NCBI GenBank assembly: GCA_019915015.1
Contig: JAHBBC010000003.1
Location: 620,001 to 684,000 of the forward strand
Source: Auriscalpium vulgare
Taxonomy: Eukaryota; Basidiomycota; Agaricomycetes; Russulales; Auriscalpiaceae
Length of the DNA: 64,000 nt
Direction: 5' to 3'
The translations under genes and the position numbers were made by a program. Under the pieces are notes generated by a model. That model had not been told where the DNA came from and did no database searches. It worked only from the letters and a program-made list of their open reading frames with translations. Of this stretch, positions 1-12,408 are shown in pieces (position 1 is the stretch's first letter; the number at the start of each line of letters is the position of its first letter).

Positions 1-1100
1 GAGCTCGCCGAGATAAGCCTCACATCGGCCAAATGAGACGATGCAACGGAAGTCCAGGCAGGGGGCCTGGAATAGAAAGCATCAGAGGTACCGGCATGCC
101 TTCCCTCCGCCGTGCCACGAAAAGCTTCCGATGTCCGCCCTCCGGTCAGCTGGAGCGAGCGAAGAATCGCAGCATGCGTATTTCTCCGGAGACACGTCCC
201 AAAATGCAAGGCACTGTGACACCCCGTGGGCGACTGGTCAGTGCACCTGGCGGCGGCATGTCGAGAAGACGGGGTGGGGCTGACGGTCCACGTGAATCAT
301 GCGGCGTCCGCAATTCTCTGCAACGTTGACGATAAACTGGGACGAGTCGGCTGAGCATAGTCGTGAGGGCGATGCGGGCTGGCGAGGACCACGAGGACAT
401 CGGCCTGGAAAAAATGACTGCTTCCATTTGCTAGAAGGAAAAATGGTTCAAGGGCGACACACCTGCAACCATCGGCCCATACACCTCTAGTGAGCCTCCA
501 TCTGCCCATACCACCCTATACCACTCAGCACAAGCACTAAACTGACCACATGGCAAGACGTCGAGGTCCATCGAAATCAGCCGGCGGGAGTATGCAACTG
601 ATGATCCCCTTGCGCATCCATGGCCTCATAAAAAGACCCAGGAAGGCCCCCTACCGCGCGAGCTCTTGGTACTGTAGAGCTCACGAGGGGATGCACACGA
701 GTGGCGTCAGCCGCTTGATGCGAGACGTGGCGAGATACTGGCGAGATCGAGTGATGCAGGGTGGTGAGGGTCAACGAATATACGCGTGTCCCTGGACCGT
801 CCCGACCGGAATATCGGTTCCGCCGCCTAATTTCGTCACTCGCTCGTTTGCAGTATACAGAGAACTGCGATGAATGTACTCGCATGCTCACATACTTAGG
901 CGATCATAATAAACATCAATACAAAAGTGTTGTGGGTACTGTACAGTATGTCATTGTCGGGAGAGCGCGCTCGATGCTTCCGGGGTATAAGTATCATCAA
1001 TTTATGCTGGCTGGAAAACATTGGCCAACTTAGCGCTGTCAACGCGGCGAGGCAATCCAATACTGACCGTGACGAGCCGTGACGTCTCATCTCACTCCCT
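1..1100. other. Intergenic, no supported gene
   Basis: Only short overlapping open frames on both strands, with no recognisable domain, no codon pattern and no plausible splice-joined reading. I see nothing to annotate. It lies downstream of the membrane-protein gene that ends at 1101 on the minus strand. Confidence 0.5.
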
Positions 1101-3291
1101 TCACATGCCCAGGGACGACATAGACGAGCTCGGTGCCTTCTCCTCCACGACGACCGACTTGCCCGTGCCGCTCCCCTCCGCCTTTTCGTCCATCCCAGTC
1201 AACCCCAAACCTGTCATTATTTCTGTCCTCTTCACAGTACCACCGCGCTCCTTCACCCTCCCACGATCACCTTCGTCTTCGCTGTCGACACCCCTTGCTT
1301 CGGCGTCCGCGTCCGCGCCTTCGTCGCGTCGGCGCTCTGACCTGCGCATCCCTCCCAGCAGCCTGGGCCCACTGTCGCCGTAGCTCTTGAACGTCTGGAT
1401 GACCATTGCGAAGTAGAAGAGCCCCAAGGCGAGTGTGAGGGTGATGGCGAGGCGAGGGCCGAGGGCTTGCCGTGGTGACAACGCGCGGGGGTTAGGGCCA
1501 TCGGCAGACGGGTCGTCTGTGGAGCCGGTACGCCAGACAAATGACAGGATGGACACGATGAAGGCGAGCATGGACCAGGCGAGCCATATACTGGGAAGCG
1601 CCAGCAAAACCCACACATTCCACAGCATGGAGGTCTTTGTCTTTTGTGCTTCCTGGTCATCAGCATCGGACAATGTCAGAACATAAATGGATGCCAGTCG
1701 AGAGCGAGACGCTTGCTCACGTCAGCGAAGCGCGACGCCCTGTACATGCTCCTCATGGTGCCGAACCGGATGATATAGACGATGCCGTAGCACAAGCTCA
1801 TCAAAGCGCAGACGAGCGACAAGAGGGCGGCAGTCCTCGTGAGAGGGTCATTAGCCGCATCAGGGATCTGGAAGATCGTCAAGATCGCTCTGTCGATGTG
1901 TATCAGCAGTCGGGACTACGAAGTCCGGACTCTGCGCGATGCACTCACGAGAGTAGCAGGGCTGATACAACGTTCATCGTCTTCCACTCTCGCACGAGGG
2001 TGTCGACGAAGGCCTCCCATGAGTGCTTGAAGCGCGCGAGCGCTGGCGAAACGACTGGAGGAGCCCACTCCTCTGGGAATGGGAGTCGGAAAGGATGGCG
2101 CCCGCCCTCGATCTGGGGAGACGCGCATACATCGATGATGCGCTGAATGTCGGGCTTGCTGACCTCGGCGTCCTCGAAGATACGCGCGACGCGAGAAAAA
2201 TAAAGAGAAGGCAGCCGTGCAAGCGCGTGCAGATAGATTTGCCGCGGGAATGTGTCAAGGACGAATATATGCGTCGAGTGGAACCACCTCGAGTTGAGGA
2301 GCGGGATGCACGAGCACTGCGGGGTCTGTATCTCTACGTCGAGTGCCTCAATGTCTCCCACCTCCCGCCCACCGCAATCGAAGAAGGCGCTGAAGGGGTT
2401 TTGGCGGAAGCGGAAAGGGTTTACCGCAACGAATAGTTCTTCACGGGAGTGCACACGGTGCAGGGGCCACCGATCCAGGATGGCACGCAAGGGAGAGGCT
2501 GCGCGCGAGTGCGACCGAGACCGGGACCGGGAGTCGGCGCTGTCTTTGCGTGCACGAACACGTGGATGGGTACGCTCATGCTGCTTGCGGATGAGGATAG
2601 AGGAGAAAGTGCCATGCGTGTTGGGCAGAACCGCTTCACTGGCAGGTGTCTGTCGCGTGGCTGGGTAACTAGTATTTAGTATTGCGATGCTCATTCAGGG
2701 AGGGAGAAGACGAGAAATTAATGCGCGCATGTCATTGAGGTGACGCGAGTAACGCGTCGCAGATACAACGTTGCTGATATAATATGCAATCAGAAAGTGA
2801 CACTCACTCTGACGGGGACTGGGCTGTGAAACGCGGTCACTGTCGAAAGAAACGCGCTGCTTCGGTGGTGTTTCTCGACCAAAACTGCCATCCGAGAGTG
2901 AAATGGGGAGCATAGCAGGACTCGAAAGTGGTCTGATGTCCAGCGCCGAGACAGTTCCCGCGTTGTCGAGGCTCCTGTGGAAGCCACGTCCGGGCGTACC
3001 GCGGATGGCTCGCATAGACGGGGACGCGGTGACCGGGAGTTCAGAGAGTTTGTCGGAGTCCGTCAACTTGGACCCCGACGAGCCAGACTGCGTCACTGAA
3101 GGAGTTCAATGCAGTGTTTACAGCTGTATGAGTGCGCTCGTACCGGGAGGAGTCTCGGCCGATGGGAAAGGAATCTGGACATCCGAGGCGTCGCGCTCTG
3201 GCTCGTCCGAGAGCTGCCGCAGATATGAAGCAGTGGCCGCCAGCGTGTCCGCGTTGAAATTGTCGCTCATGTGAGTGCGAGGGCTTGACAT
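1101..3291 (-). CDS. Multi-pass membrane protein of unknown function
   Basis: Five exons join in frame on the minus strand: 3144-3291, 2808-3095, 1949-2660, 1721-1889 and 1101-1652, giving about 622 aa. All introns are GT...AG. The N-terminal third is Ser/Pro-rich and probably cytosolic, with one Arg/Ser-rich patch (exon 3 start). Exons 4-5 carry hydrophobic segments, one around TAALLSLVCALMSLCYGIVY, one or two in WVLLALPSIWLAWSMLAFIV and one in LAITLTLALGLFYFAMVI. The tail is charged, with an Asp/Glu/Arg stretch. I do not recognise the family; the layout (long soluble head, membrane segments, acidic tail) is common among basidiomycete-specific proteins. The start at 3291 has a downstream in-frame Met at codon 7. 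An upstream in-frame Met at 3426 is less likely because the peptide before 3291 looks non-coding. Confidence 0.7.
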
Positions 3292-3971
3292 GGTAGTGGT
3301 GGAGAGGAGAGGAAGCGAAGAGCTAGTTGGTTTGAACCAACTTGGACAAGAGGCTCTACCAGCAGTGCTTACCATATTTATCCGGGCGACGTCCCAAGCC
3401 ATTTGTATGTCCTTGATGCTTCCCACCCTGCATGAGCTGCATACTTACATCAACAAAGATCGCAAATACTTGACAGATCGCATGTGCATACTGTAAGATG
3501 GCTGTGCGGCAATATTGGCAGTAAGCAGTACCTGAGGCTGCGATCGCCGAGCGGCGAGCGCGCCCACACGCTAGGGTTAGGTCACGTGCGTCAGAAGAGT
3601 CTAACCGGATGGGGAGTCGTCGTGGGCTGCACGACGGCTCGCTCTCTACACCTCCCTTCCCGCCAGCGTGCAAGCCTCGCCATCGCCTCCAGCACCGACC
3701 GGGAGCTGCTCTTTTGCTGCGACAGACCACATCTTCGCCACAGATATCTCACCGTCTGGAACTCGTCGCAAGGTGAGCCTGCCTCCCTCCACGCGTGTCC
3801 GACAGCTCGTCTGAAAATTACCCACCGTCCACGATTGTTAACCTTCATGCTCATACCACCTTCTTGCAGAGCCCACATAGCGCTGCAAAACTATCCCGCT
3901 GCAGACCACAGCTGCGATAGCCAACACGCGTCGCCGCCTCCGAGGAGAGGAGTCGCGCCTTCTTCATCCGA
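3292..3971. other. Divergent intergenic region
   Basis: About 680 bp between two divergently transcribed genes, so it should hold both promoters. Open frames here are short and mutually overlapping. Pyrimidine-rich tracts lie at about 3645-3680 and 3720-3790. No recognisable binding site stands out. Confidence 0.4.
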
Positions 3972-5949
3972 ATGCACAGCGGGTTTCAGCATCCTATGGA
4001 TCCACAGAATCCCATGAACCACCCCTCTACTTCGTATCTCCCTCCATCTCAAAACGGCTACGCTCGCCAACCAGGGCCTGCCGACATGGCTGCTGGTATG
4101 GCCGCCCCCGCGAACAACCGCTCAGGCCCCATCCCTACGCCGCCGCCTTCCGCACACGGGTCCATCTCCCCTGTGAATCACGTCCAGTATGCGAATGCGC
4201 CGGGTCAGGACATGTCGGGCCGCCGTCATTCCGCCCAGATGCAGATGCAGCGGATCTTCATGCCTAATATTTCTGACCAGGCACGAATCGCCCAGTCGAC
4301 CGCACCTTATGGGCAGCCGTCGCAGCCGCGATCACTGCCACAAGCAAATGCCCATGCACACCCGCCTACCCAAGTCCACCCCCATCAGCAGCAGCAGCAG
4401 CAACAGCAGCAGCGGGCGCCCCCTCAATATTACGTAAAACAACACCGATCAACCCAGCCTGCACCGCAAGTCGTCGACGTTCCTCAGCGACTCGGTGCCA
4501 GATTTGATACCGCTGCGATGGTCCAGCACCTTCATGCACTGCAGCAGGCGCAACCTCAAAATATGCGCAATGTAGTAGCGACGGACCCGTCTGCGCAAGG
4601 TCATCCGCAGAATATGGTCCCCCAGCCCGTGGCACCTCATACGCCGCAACAACCCACGACGTTATCCGATCCCGCCCTCTCCACCTTCAATCTGTTACAG
4701 CCTGCGAAAAGTCTCTTGGAAAAGACATGGGCCACAACGGTTGCTGTCGTGCAGCACGAGCTCGCCGCCGTCGCCGGCGCACACGCGCAAGTCCTCGCAG
4801 AGAACACGCGATTTGATCAGCTGTACCGCAAGCTCTACTCAGACTTGCAGCGCAGTGAAAATACAAGGGTCCAGCTGGTCGGCGAGTTGGAAGCTTTGCG
4901 GATGGCCAAAGGTGAGGGCGACGCATCGTCGCGCGAGATGCAGGCGCGGCTAGGAGAATGTGGGTCTTCCATTATCTGTAGGGTGAAATCGCATTAACAA
5001 TCTGTCCTCAGCTCGGGCGGAAGCTCACAGGGAAAAGCAGGCTCGCCTGCAGTTGGAGCATCAATTGGGCGCGGCGACTGCGAAGTTCAAACAGGTATGT
5101 CCCCACTGTTTACGGTGCCTACTGCTGAGCTGACGTGAGCTGCAGTTCAAGCATACGTGCCAATGCGGCGCAGCTCCCGCTGCATTGACTCCTCCCCTTC
5201 CTATTCCTGCAGCACTACTCGAGTCGAAAGAAATCGACGTGATTGACTTGACACGTTTGGACGAAGCGCCCGCACATTCATCCCCCATGTTCTACCAGCC
5301 TCAGACGCCGGCCGCCGACGAGTCGCCTCGGGGAGAGCCTAGACGAGAGCGAACCGATGAGGACGATAGTGGAGATGGTCAGAGGAAGCGCCGCCGTCTT
5401 TCTGACCAGCAAGGTGAACAGCACCCTCCTACGGAGCAACAGGATGAACAGAGCATGGACTTGTCCACAATCATATCGGAACCATCGCTGCCTCTGGATG
5501 GGCCTAGTCAAGAATTGTCCTCCTCGTCAAATATCAAAGAGGAAGTCAGGTTTGCCAGTCCATCGGTCAAGGCTGAAGGACAGGGTGTCCAGGATCCGAG
5601 CGCGCCGCAGGAGGATCTATCAGCGCAGTCTCCGGGCTCTAACCGCAGCAAGATTGGAGCCAACCATGTCGAACTCATGTACGAGACACAAGAGTCGGTG
5701 TATATGTGCAGAATGTGCCAGTACGTGTCCACTCTGTCCTCCTCATTGTATGCGGCTGTAATTCCTTGCAGGCAGCGAAAGCGCGACGCGGCCGCTCCGG
5801 ACGACGTGGCGTGCTATCCCCTCAGCGCGGGCTGGGATGAGTTGGTCGGACACTGTGAAGAGAAGCATCCCGCTGCGTTTGACATGCTTGCACATATGAG
5901 CCCTTCCGATATCTCTGAGATGCGTCAGCGTATCAACAGCAAGCGGTGA
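3972..5949 (+). CDS. Gln/Pro-rich coiled-coil protein with C-terminal Cys/His cluster
   Basis: Four exons (3972-4959, 5012-5094, 5146-5720, 5772-5949) join in frame to about 607 aa. The first 230 residues are low-complexity Pro/Gln/Ser, including a poly-Gln tract encoded near 4384-4413. Residues of about 245-355 form a coiled coil that continues across exons 1 and 2. The middle is acidic with a basic RKRRR patch that could be a nuclear signal. The C-terminus has CRMC, then about 40 residues later HCEEKH, which looks like a stretched C2H2 zinc site split by the last intron. The composition suggests a nuclear regulator, but I do not recognise the family, so the function is open. Confidence 0.75.
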
Positions 5950-6217
5950 TACATTTATATTGCGCGCAGTCCTCGCTCGCGTTCTATGATCACTGTCTGC
6001 ATGTATGTCGCCGGTTGTCGTTCAAGGCCGCTATGTACATACATGTTTGTATGACCCTCAGTTTCGGCATTTGGCACCCTCCGCTCCTCTGACATCCTGT
6101 TTACTCTGCGTCTACTATACGGTGTTATGTATTTAATTTGTTGGGTTTTGCGAGGCCATCGTCGAGTCGGTACCTCGCGTTACATAAGGCCGGGGCCACC
6201 CCGATTCCCGAGTTGGA

Positions 6218-6263
6218 CCTTTGCCTCGTTGTCCTTTGCCTCGTTGTCCTTTGCCTCGTTGTC
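6218..6263. repeat. 15-bp tandem repeat, three copies
   Basis: The unit CCTTTGCCTCGTTGT occurs three times in direct succession just upstream of the start at 6309. If translation began at the upstream in-frame ATG (6138) it would encode the hydrophobic repeat CLVVL. It more likely lies in the 5' leader. Confidence 0.8.
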
Positions 6264-6308
6264 CCTCGTTTCCACCTCGCCTACCCCGCCGCCTCGCCCC
6301 CGCCGAGG

Positions 6309-7850
6309 ATGAACACCATAAATCCATCGTCAAAACCGCCAATGCCATGTTTTGCATTCCCTAACCCCACATCGTCCTCGCCTATACCGTTTACCTTTGA
6401 GCGCCGCCATTTCACCGTAAAAACGCTCCCCGACAACTTTCCCTACGAGGTCATACGAGACAACGGTCTCCAAATCCACTATTTCGAGTTTCGCGGTGAC
6501 GGCCTGCCACCGCCCGACCTCGGCAGCCCGGGCGATGTGTGGATGAACACGAAGCAGGGCGAGCTGTCGCTCTACGCCCGACTGCACGCCGAGTGGGTCA
6601 TCTGGCCGGGCCCGCGCAAGGCGAAGAAGCAGATGTTCGAACACCCGCTCGTGCCAGGGCGCTACCTGTGGTGCACGCGCAAGCACATCCTGTGGTACAC
6701 GTGCGATGGCATCCGCAAGAGTGCGTCGCTGCAGACCCGCGGCGAGGAGGAGGACTTCGGGCGGCAGCGCTACCGCACGGTGGGCCCCATGGAGCGTGGC
6801 GGCGCCCGCAACGTGAATGACGGCACGCCGCGCATGCCGCTGCGCTCTGCGGCGGAGGCGATCGCGAAAATCCTGGAGCTGGAGGACGACGACCACAGGC
6901 AGGGGCGGGACGCGCCCGAGGTGAAGCGCCGGCGCGTACGCGAGAGCGAGGCGGCGAGCGAGGCGGGCGGAGCGTCGAGCTCGATGAGTCCGGGCGGGGC
7001 ACCTTCGGAAGGCCGCTCCTCGTCGTTCACAGCGCCGAAGTTCCCCGCGAGCGCAAGCCGATTTCCCTCGGGCTTCTACGTACCACCGCACGAGTCGCCA
7101 TCCAGTCTCAGCCAGGCCCTCGTCGCGCACGCGGATACGCAGGCACAGGCGCAGGCACTGGCGTCCCCGTCCATGTCCGCCCCCGTCCAAAGCATGCCCC
7201 TCCCGCCCCAGCCCCCACCGCCAAATCCCAACGAGGTCGCCGGCCCGTCGTCTGTGCCCCCGCAGCCCGTTCGCCCCCCTCCAATTCCGACTGCACCAAA
7301 CTCTTACGCATCACTTCCGCCTAACACCCCGCCCGCACCCCTGCCACATCCCACAGAGTCAGATTCTGCCCGCATGCGCGAGGAGAACTGGCGCCTTGGG
7401 CAGGAAAACCGACGGCTTGGCGAGGAGAACACACGCCTCGCTCAGGAGAATGAGCGTTTGAAGACGCAGCAGAACTCGTCAACGCTCATCCCGCCGGAAC
7501 TGACGAATGCCGTGCGAGACGCGATGACCACGGCGTTGGGCACGCGTGTGCAACATTGTGAGTGCTACGCTGCCTTCACACTAACTCTATAGCTGAGGCA
7601 ATCTATGTGAACAGTGTTGGCGGTTGCGGAAGAGCAGCGTGTGGCGAGGGGTGAAGCAGAGCGCAAGCTCGCTGAATTCCAAGAGCAATTGAAAAAGGCT
7701 AGTCATCTCCCGATCGCGGCTGACTTGTCTGACGCCACGCCAAATGTGCAGATGACACAAGCGTTCCAGCTACCTGGCATCGTCTCTCGTGCCGACAACT
7801 CACTCAATACGCCGGGGCCTAGTCCACGGATGGCAACGACAGATTCGTAA
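6309..7850 (+). CDS. Pro-rich protein with conserved N-terminal domain and C-terminal coiled coil
   Basis: Two exons (6309-7557, 7615-7850) give about 494 aa. Residues of about 15-140 look like a compact folded domain rich in aromatics (HAEWVIWPGPRKAKK, WCTRKHILWYTCDG). A low-complexity Ser/Pro/Ala stretch follows, and then a strong heptad region with repeated RLGQENRRLGEENTRLAQEN, which should form a coiled coil and continues over the intron. A basic KRRRVRE patch may act as a nuclear signal. I think this is a basidiomycete-specific protein and I cannot assign a role. The upstream in-frame ATG at 6138 would add 57 residues derived from the repeat; I prefer 6309. Confidence 0.7.
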
Positions 7851-8213
7851 ATACACCTGTGCGTCTACCGTGCGCGGCCGATTGTGTTCTGTCGCCTTCC
7901 TCACCCTTCTATGGGTATTGATGACGCCTCTGTCAGTTACTCACCATATTGTACTTTGTATCGGTTTGGTGCTTATTGGGCTCTAGCTGGTTCAGACATC
8001 CTATGTGTATTTTAGCCCGCCATTTCATGAATTCGTGAAGCAGGATTCCTCGTTTATAATGAAATAATACTTAAAATAAGTCAATTTGATCGGTACCTAT
8101 GAAAGCGAAGCTCGCGAGGAGAGATGTATCGTCGGCGACAGAGGCAAGGCACATCTGTCCAGGTCTATTACGTCCTTGCTTTTGAATAGCTTATGCTAAT
8201 TTATAGAGATGCT
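7851..8213. other. Convergent intergenic region
   Basis: AT-richer 360 bp between two convergent genes. It should contain both 3' ends. I see no gene in it. Confidence 0.4.
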
Positions 8214-9791
8214 TTACAAGTCCGCCGCATCGCGTGTCTGAAGTCCTTGCAAGAACTTCTGAATGGCGGCGTTGACGTCTGTTGGGTCCTCAAGATGCAG
8301 CCAATGGGCTCCAGGAAGCACCTTGGGAAGCAATGTACATGAAAAAAAAATCACGGAAAAGTTTGCTGAATGCACGTACCACCGAGGTAAGCTGGGGGAG
8401 GTACTGATCAGACCCGAGAAGTTCCGAGATCTCTACCCAGTCCGCAACGGGATCCTACAGTAAAATGAGATGGATCGGATACGTCTTGGCTTCGTGGAAG
8501 CTCACCGCTGATGGTAGGATGCTAAGGACAGGCTGCGGGATGGTAAAGTTGCCTTGTCCGTTCACGAATTCCCAAGTAGATGTGCGGCTCTGTCCGCAAT
8601 GTGTAAGCAGCGATATAGTGACCTACCAAAGGAAAAGGGCGCACCTCTGTAGTGTACCAGTAAAAAGCTGATTGCGGGACTGTCAGAGGCGAGAAACGTG
8701 GCATAAACTGTTGCCTTACTGTGATCAAACTTCTGGATGCTATATTGTTGGACCCAATAGTCTTCTTCTGACGGGGTGAAGAATGTAATCGGAGGAATCT
8801 ATGCGAAGTCTCAGCACTCGTGAATGAGAAGTCCACCGTCGTGAAGACCCACGACTGCAGTCTGGTTCCACGCGTCCAGATATGAAGTGGTGTCCCGAAG
8901 GAAGCCGTCCGGAGGGGGAGAAGCAACTGTGCGCAGGGTTGCGCGCAGTGTGCGGCGGATGTCATTGTCAAGCTCTGTAGTTGCTTCAGGAAGCTCCTGG
9001 TCAAAGTAGAGTTGGTAGGAAAGCTTGGGGAAGGCAGAGGCAAGGGCGGCGGTCGGCGTGAAGGGTCCGGCCGAAGGTAGATACTAGCCGGCGTGAACGC
9101 GTTGTCAATTTCACCTGATGATAGATTTGAGTGGTCGATGCTTACTGGGAGCACAATGCCTACGACCGCATCGATGAGGTCAGGCCGCGAGCGGGCAGCT
9201 TCATAGCACACTTCGGAGCCCCAGTCATGGCTGTTCAATGCATTGGGTGAGCATTCAGAACGGGGAAGGACAAGGCACATAAGTACCCGATGCATGTAGC
9301 GTGAGCGACTTGGGCGTGCTTGAAGATGCAGTCGAGGTCGCCGACCTGGTCCGGCAGGGTCCCCGAGGTGCGCACGTCGCCGGGGTGCGTTGACTCTCCA
9401 AACCCGCGAAGGTCCGGGACAATAAGATGGTAGTCGTCCTATCATATAGGTCTGAGGCGCGGTGGGTTAATAGTGAGGTTGCGACGTGCCTGGAGCTCCT
9501 GTATCTGGTACTTCCAGCTATGCCAGAGACTGGGCCACCCATGGACGAGCACGATGGTCTTCGTAGCGGATGGGTTGATGTCAACGTAGTCTGCCAGCAC
9601 CGGGGTTACAAGCTGAGCTGGTAGGGGTAGAAGCGACACCCACGAAGCTCAATGTCCACCGTCGTGTTCAGCGCGCGGTTGAGCGCCTTGCATGTTGCGA
9701 CGCTCTTGGGGTAGGCGTATACGTTGAATGCCTGGGGAATGGCCACAGCGGTCGTAGCTAAGGCGGTGACTGCGAGCAAAGAGTACAGCAT
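8214..9791 (-). CDS. Secreted epoxide hydrolase (alpha/beta-hydrolase fold), copy 1
   Basis: Multi-exon minus-strand gene. An N-terminal signal peptide (MLYSLLAVTALATTAVA) is followed by a short Cys-containing linker. Family motifs appear in order: the oxyanion motif HGWPSLWHSW, then VPDLRGFGEST, then the nucleophile elbow HDWGSE with the catalytic Asp, then the lid, and near the C-terminus AHWLHLEDPTDVN, which holds the catalytic His. These are hallmarks of soluble-type epoxide hydrolases, which open epoxides to diols through a covalent Asp-ester intermediate. The signal peptide suggests the enzyme is secreted or enters the ER. The stop is TAA at 8214-8216. It lies in tandem with a second copy at 10629-12217. 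Exon borders between 8500 and 9600 are not all fixed, but every catalytic block is present. Confidence 0.85.
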
Positions 9792-10628
9792 ACTGAGCGT
9801 TGTGCCTCCGAAGATTGACGAAGTAGGACGGCAAAGAGGTCCCCTATTTATATTGAAGAGAAGCTCTAAGTTTGCAACGAAAGATCTTCCTCGGAGACCA
9901 GAGAAAGGCCGGTTCCCTCCAGCTCTAAGCGACAGCAAGACGAAGTTTTGATCGGATTATCCCCTAGTGGCCGCAACGACGGTAGGGTACTACATTCAGT
10001 TATTGGTGCTTTGATGTCGGGACCGGCCCTTCGCGCCTAAGGGAGAAGCCAAGGTGGCGATGAAGCGCTAGACTCTGCGTAGCCGCGTGTTGCGAATTGG
10101 TAGCCAACCGGAGAGGGCTACACTCCGCTTTGTAACTCAGCGCCGGCGCGGGCGCCGCGGATGACTAACTCGCCAGTCAAGATGATCCGCCGGCCGATGA
10201 TCCGACTCGCCCTGCACCGCGCTCCATCCTCACATCCGAGTCTACAGGACTTGGACAGTAATATCTATCTCGCCTCGCAAGTTATCAGCCAAACCTCGCC
10301 TGTCAGCATGCGCCGCGTCCCTCTCTGCACGCAGCGTGCGTAGGCGTTCTGGACGTTGCATAACCAGTGCCACGGGACGGCGTCTGTGCAACATTACCCC
10401 TCCACTGGCATCTGCAAACGACGCGCGTGCGTGCGGCGCGAACAAGTCCCCCACGACATGTCACACAAAGCACCCGTTTGTGTCGGGTTTGTACGTCCTC
10501 TTCCGAACCGAAGACCTCATAAATATATCACACCCACCCTGCTACCCTGCTGGTGAGGCCTATCATCACCGTTCGCCGCGGCTACAACACCGGGAGGACG
10601 CCGGTCGACTGAGAATTTGTGTCGGTTG
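9792..10628. other. Spacer between tandem epoxide hydrolase genes
   Basis: About 840 bp holding the promoter of copy 1 and the 3' flank of copy 2. A TATA-like TATTTATA lies at 9843-9850 on the plus strand, suitably upstream of the minus-strand start at 9791. No gene seen. Confidence 0.35.
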
Positions 10629-12217
10629 TTACAATTCGTCCCGTGGCGGCACCGCCTGCGCCTTCAAACCATGCAAGAACTTCCGTATCGCCGCGTTCAC
10701 AGTCCGTGGGTCCTCGAGATGTACCCAGTGCGATCCATGAATTACCTGTGGGAAGATGCTAAGTAGTGTAGTATGTGGACGTGGTTGCGGGTGAGCTTAC
10801 CTCGGTGGTTAGCTGGGGGAGGTATTTCTCCGACCCGAGGGCCTTCACCACCTGTACCCAGTTCGCGACAGAGTCCTACAAGTCGCGATGAGATAGACCA
10901 ATGCTCGAGGAGCGAGGAGCTTACTTGAGTCGGCAGGATGCTGAGGACGGGCTGCGGAATCGTGTGGTTGCCCTGTCCATTTACGAACGCCCATGTAGCT
11001 TGACGGTTCTGTTGGGAATGCATGGATGGTGCTATACCGTCAAGCAGTGGCCGTCCTTACCTCGGTGGTGTAGAAGTAAAGGGCTAATCAAGATAATGTC
11101 AGCTGCGGAATCAGTCACGAGTTACTACCTTACTATGGGCGAACTTCTGGATGCTGTACTGCTCGACCCAGTAGTCCTCCTCTTCCTTCGTAAAGAAAGG
11201 AATCGGTGGGACCTATGCCGATGCTCGATGAATAGGACAGACCTCGTCGACGGGAAAGACTGACCTCTGCGACCTCTTTCCATGCGTCCAAGAATGAGTG
11301 AGCATTCAGGAGGAATTCTGACGGAGGCGGATAATTCGCAGTGCGCAAAGTCGCGCGGAGCGAGCGCCGGACGTCTTGCGACAGCTCTGCAACCGCAGCG
11401 GGAGTCTCTTGATCAAAGTACAGCTGGTAGGTAAGCTTCGGGAACGCCCTGGTGAGGGCAGAGGTGGGCATGAAGGGGCCAGAAGATGGCAGGTACTAGC
11501 CGACGCATTGATGGTCAAACTTTCAATGGCGGATCAAATCGGTGTGAAGAAGCTGACTGGAACGGTAATGCCAACGACCGCTTCAATGAGGTCCGGACGG
11601 GACCGTGCGGCTTCGTAGCAAATTGCAGAGCCCCAGTCATGGCTGCATGGCACACACATACTAAGTGGGTGTAAGGATTCAGGGTGCGATGCGACACATA
11701 CCCTATGCACACGGCGTGCTCGACGTTGGCGTGCTGGAAGAGGCACTCGAGGTCGCCTACCTGGTCAGGCATAGTCCCAGAGGTGTGCACGTCGCCAGGA
11801 TGCGTGGAGGAGCCAAAGCCACGAAGATCCGGGACGATGAGATGGTACTCATCCTGCTACAGAGGTTAGACGCGAGAATATGTGAAGGGTTGCAGAGTGA
11901 CGCGCCTGGAGCTCCGGAATCTGATATTTCCAGCTGTGCCAGAGACTCGGCCACCCGTGCACAAGCACGATGGCCTTCTTAGCCTCTGGGTTAATGTCCA
12001 CGTAATCTGCCAGCACTCTTTAAGAACACGGGGGCCTGCAGGATAGGGGTTAACGCTCACGAAGATCGATGTCGACGTTTTTGTTCAGCTCGCGGTTGAC
12101 TGCATTGCACTTCGCGACCTTCTTGGTGTATGCGTAGGGGTCCAGGGCGTCAATCGAGGCAAGAGAGGTAGTGGCTAGAGACAGGGCAGCGCAGGCGAGT
12201 AGCGAAGAGGACAGCAT
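10629..12217 (-). CDS. Secreted epoxide hydrolase, copy 2
   Basis: Same exon order, spacing and motifs as the gene at 8214-9791, so the two are a tandem duplicate pair. The signal peptide is MLSSSLLACAALSLATTSLA. The nucleophile block HDWGSAICYEAARSRPDLI and the C-terminal HWVHLEDPRTVNAAI are present, with the catalytic Asp and His. The two copies differ at many positions (for example LPVS versus VPVS), so the duplication is not recent. Stop codon at 10629-10631; start ATG at 12215-12217. The likely substrate is an extracellular or vesicular epoxide, but nothing in the sequence names it. Confidence 0.85.
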
Positions 12218-12408
12218 GGTGGTTTCAACTCAAGGACGCCTGGGGCTTCCACCACTGGCAGTCCGCGCGCCGGCGCTATGTGTAACATCATGCATGGTTG
12301 AGTTACACGCATATGTTCGGCATGGGGCTGCCGACGAAATGGCATCTTACTCGTCGAGACCGTCCATGGATCTATCTAGAGGCCGCATATGCCTGCCGAT
12401 TGCTATGT

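Noticed and set aside
6330..7190. 286-aa minus-strand frame
   Set aside because: Antisense of the Pro-rich coiled-coil gene, Arg/Ala/Leu-rich with no features.
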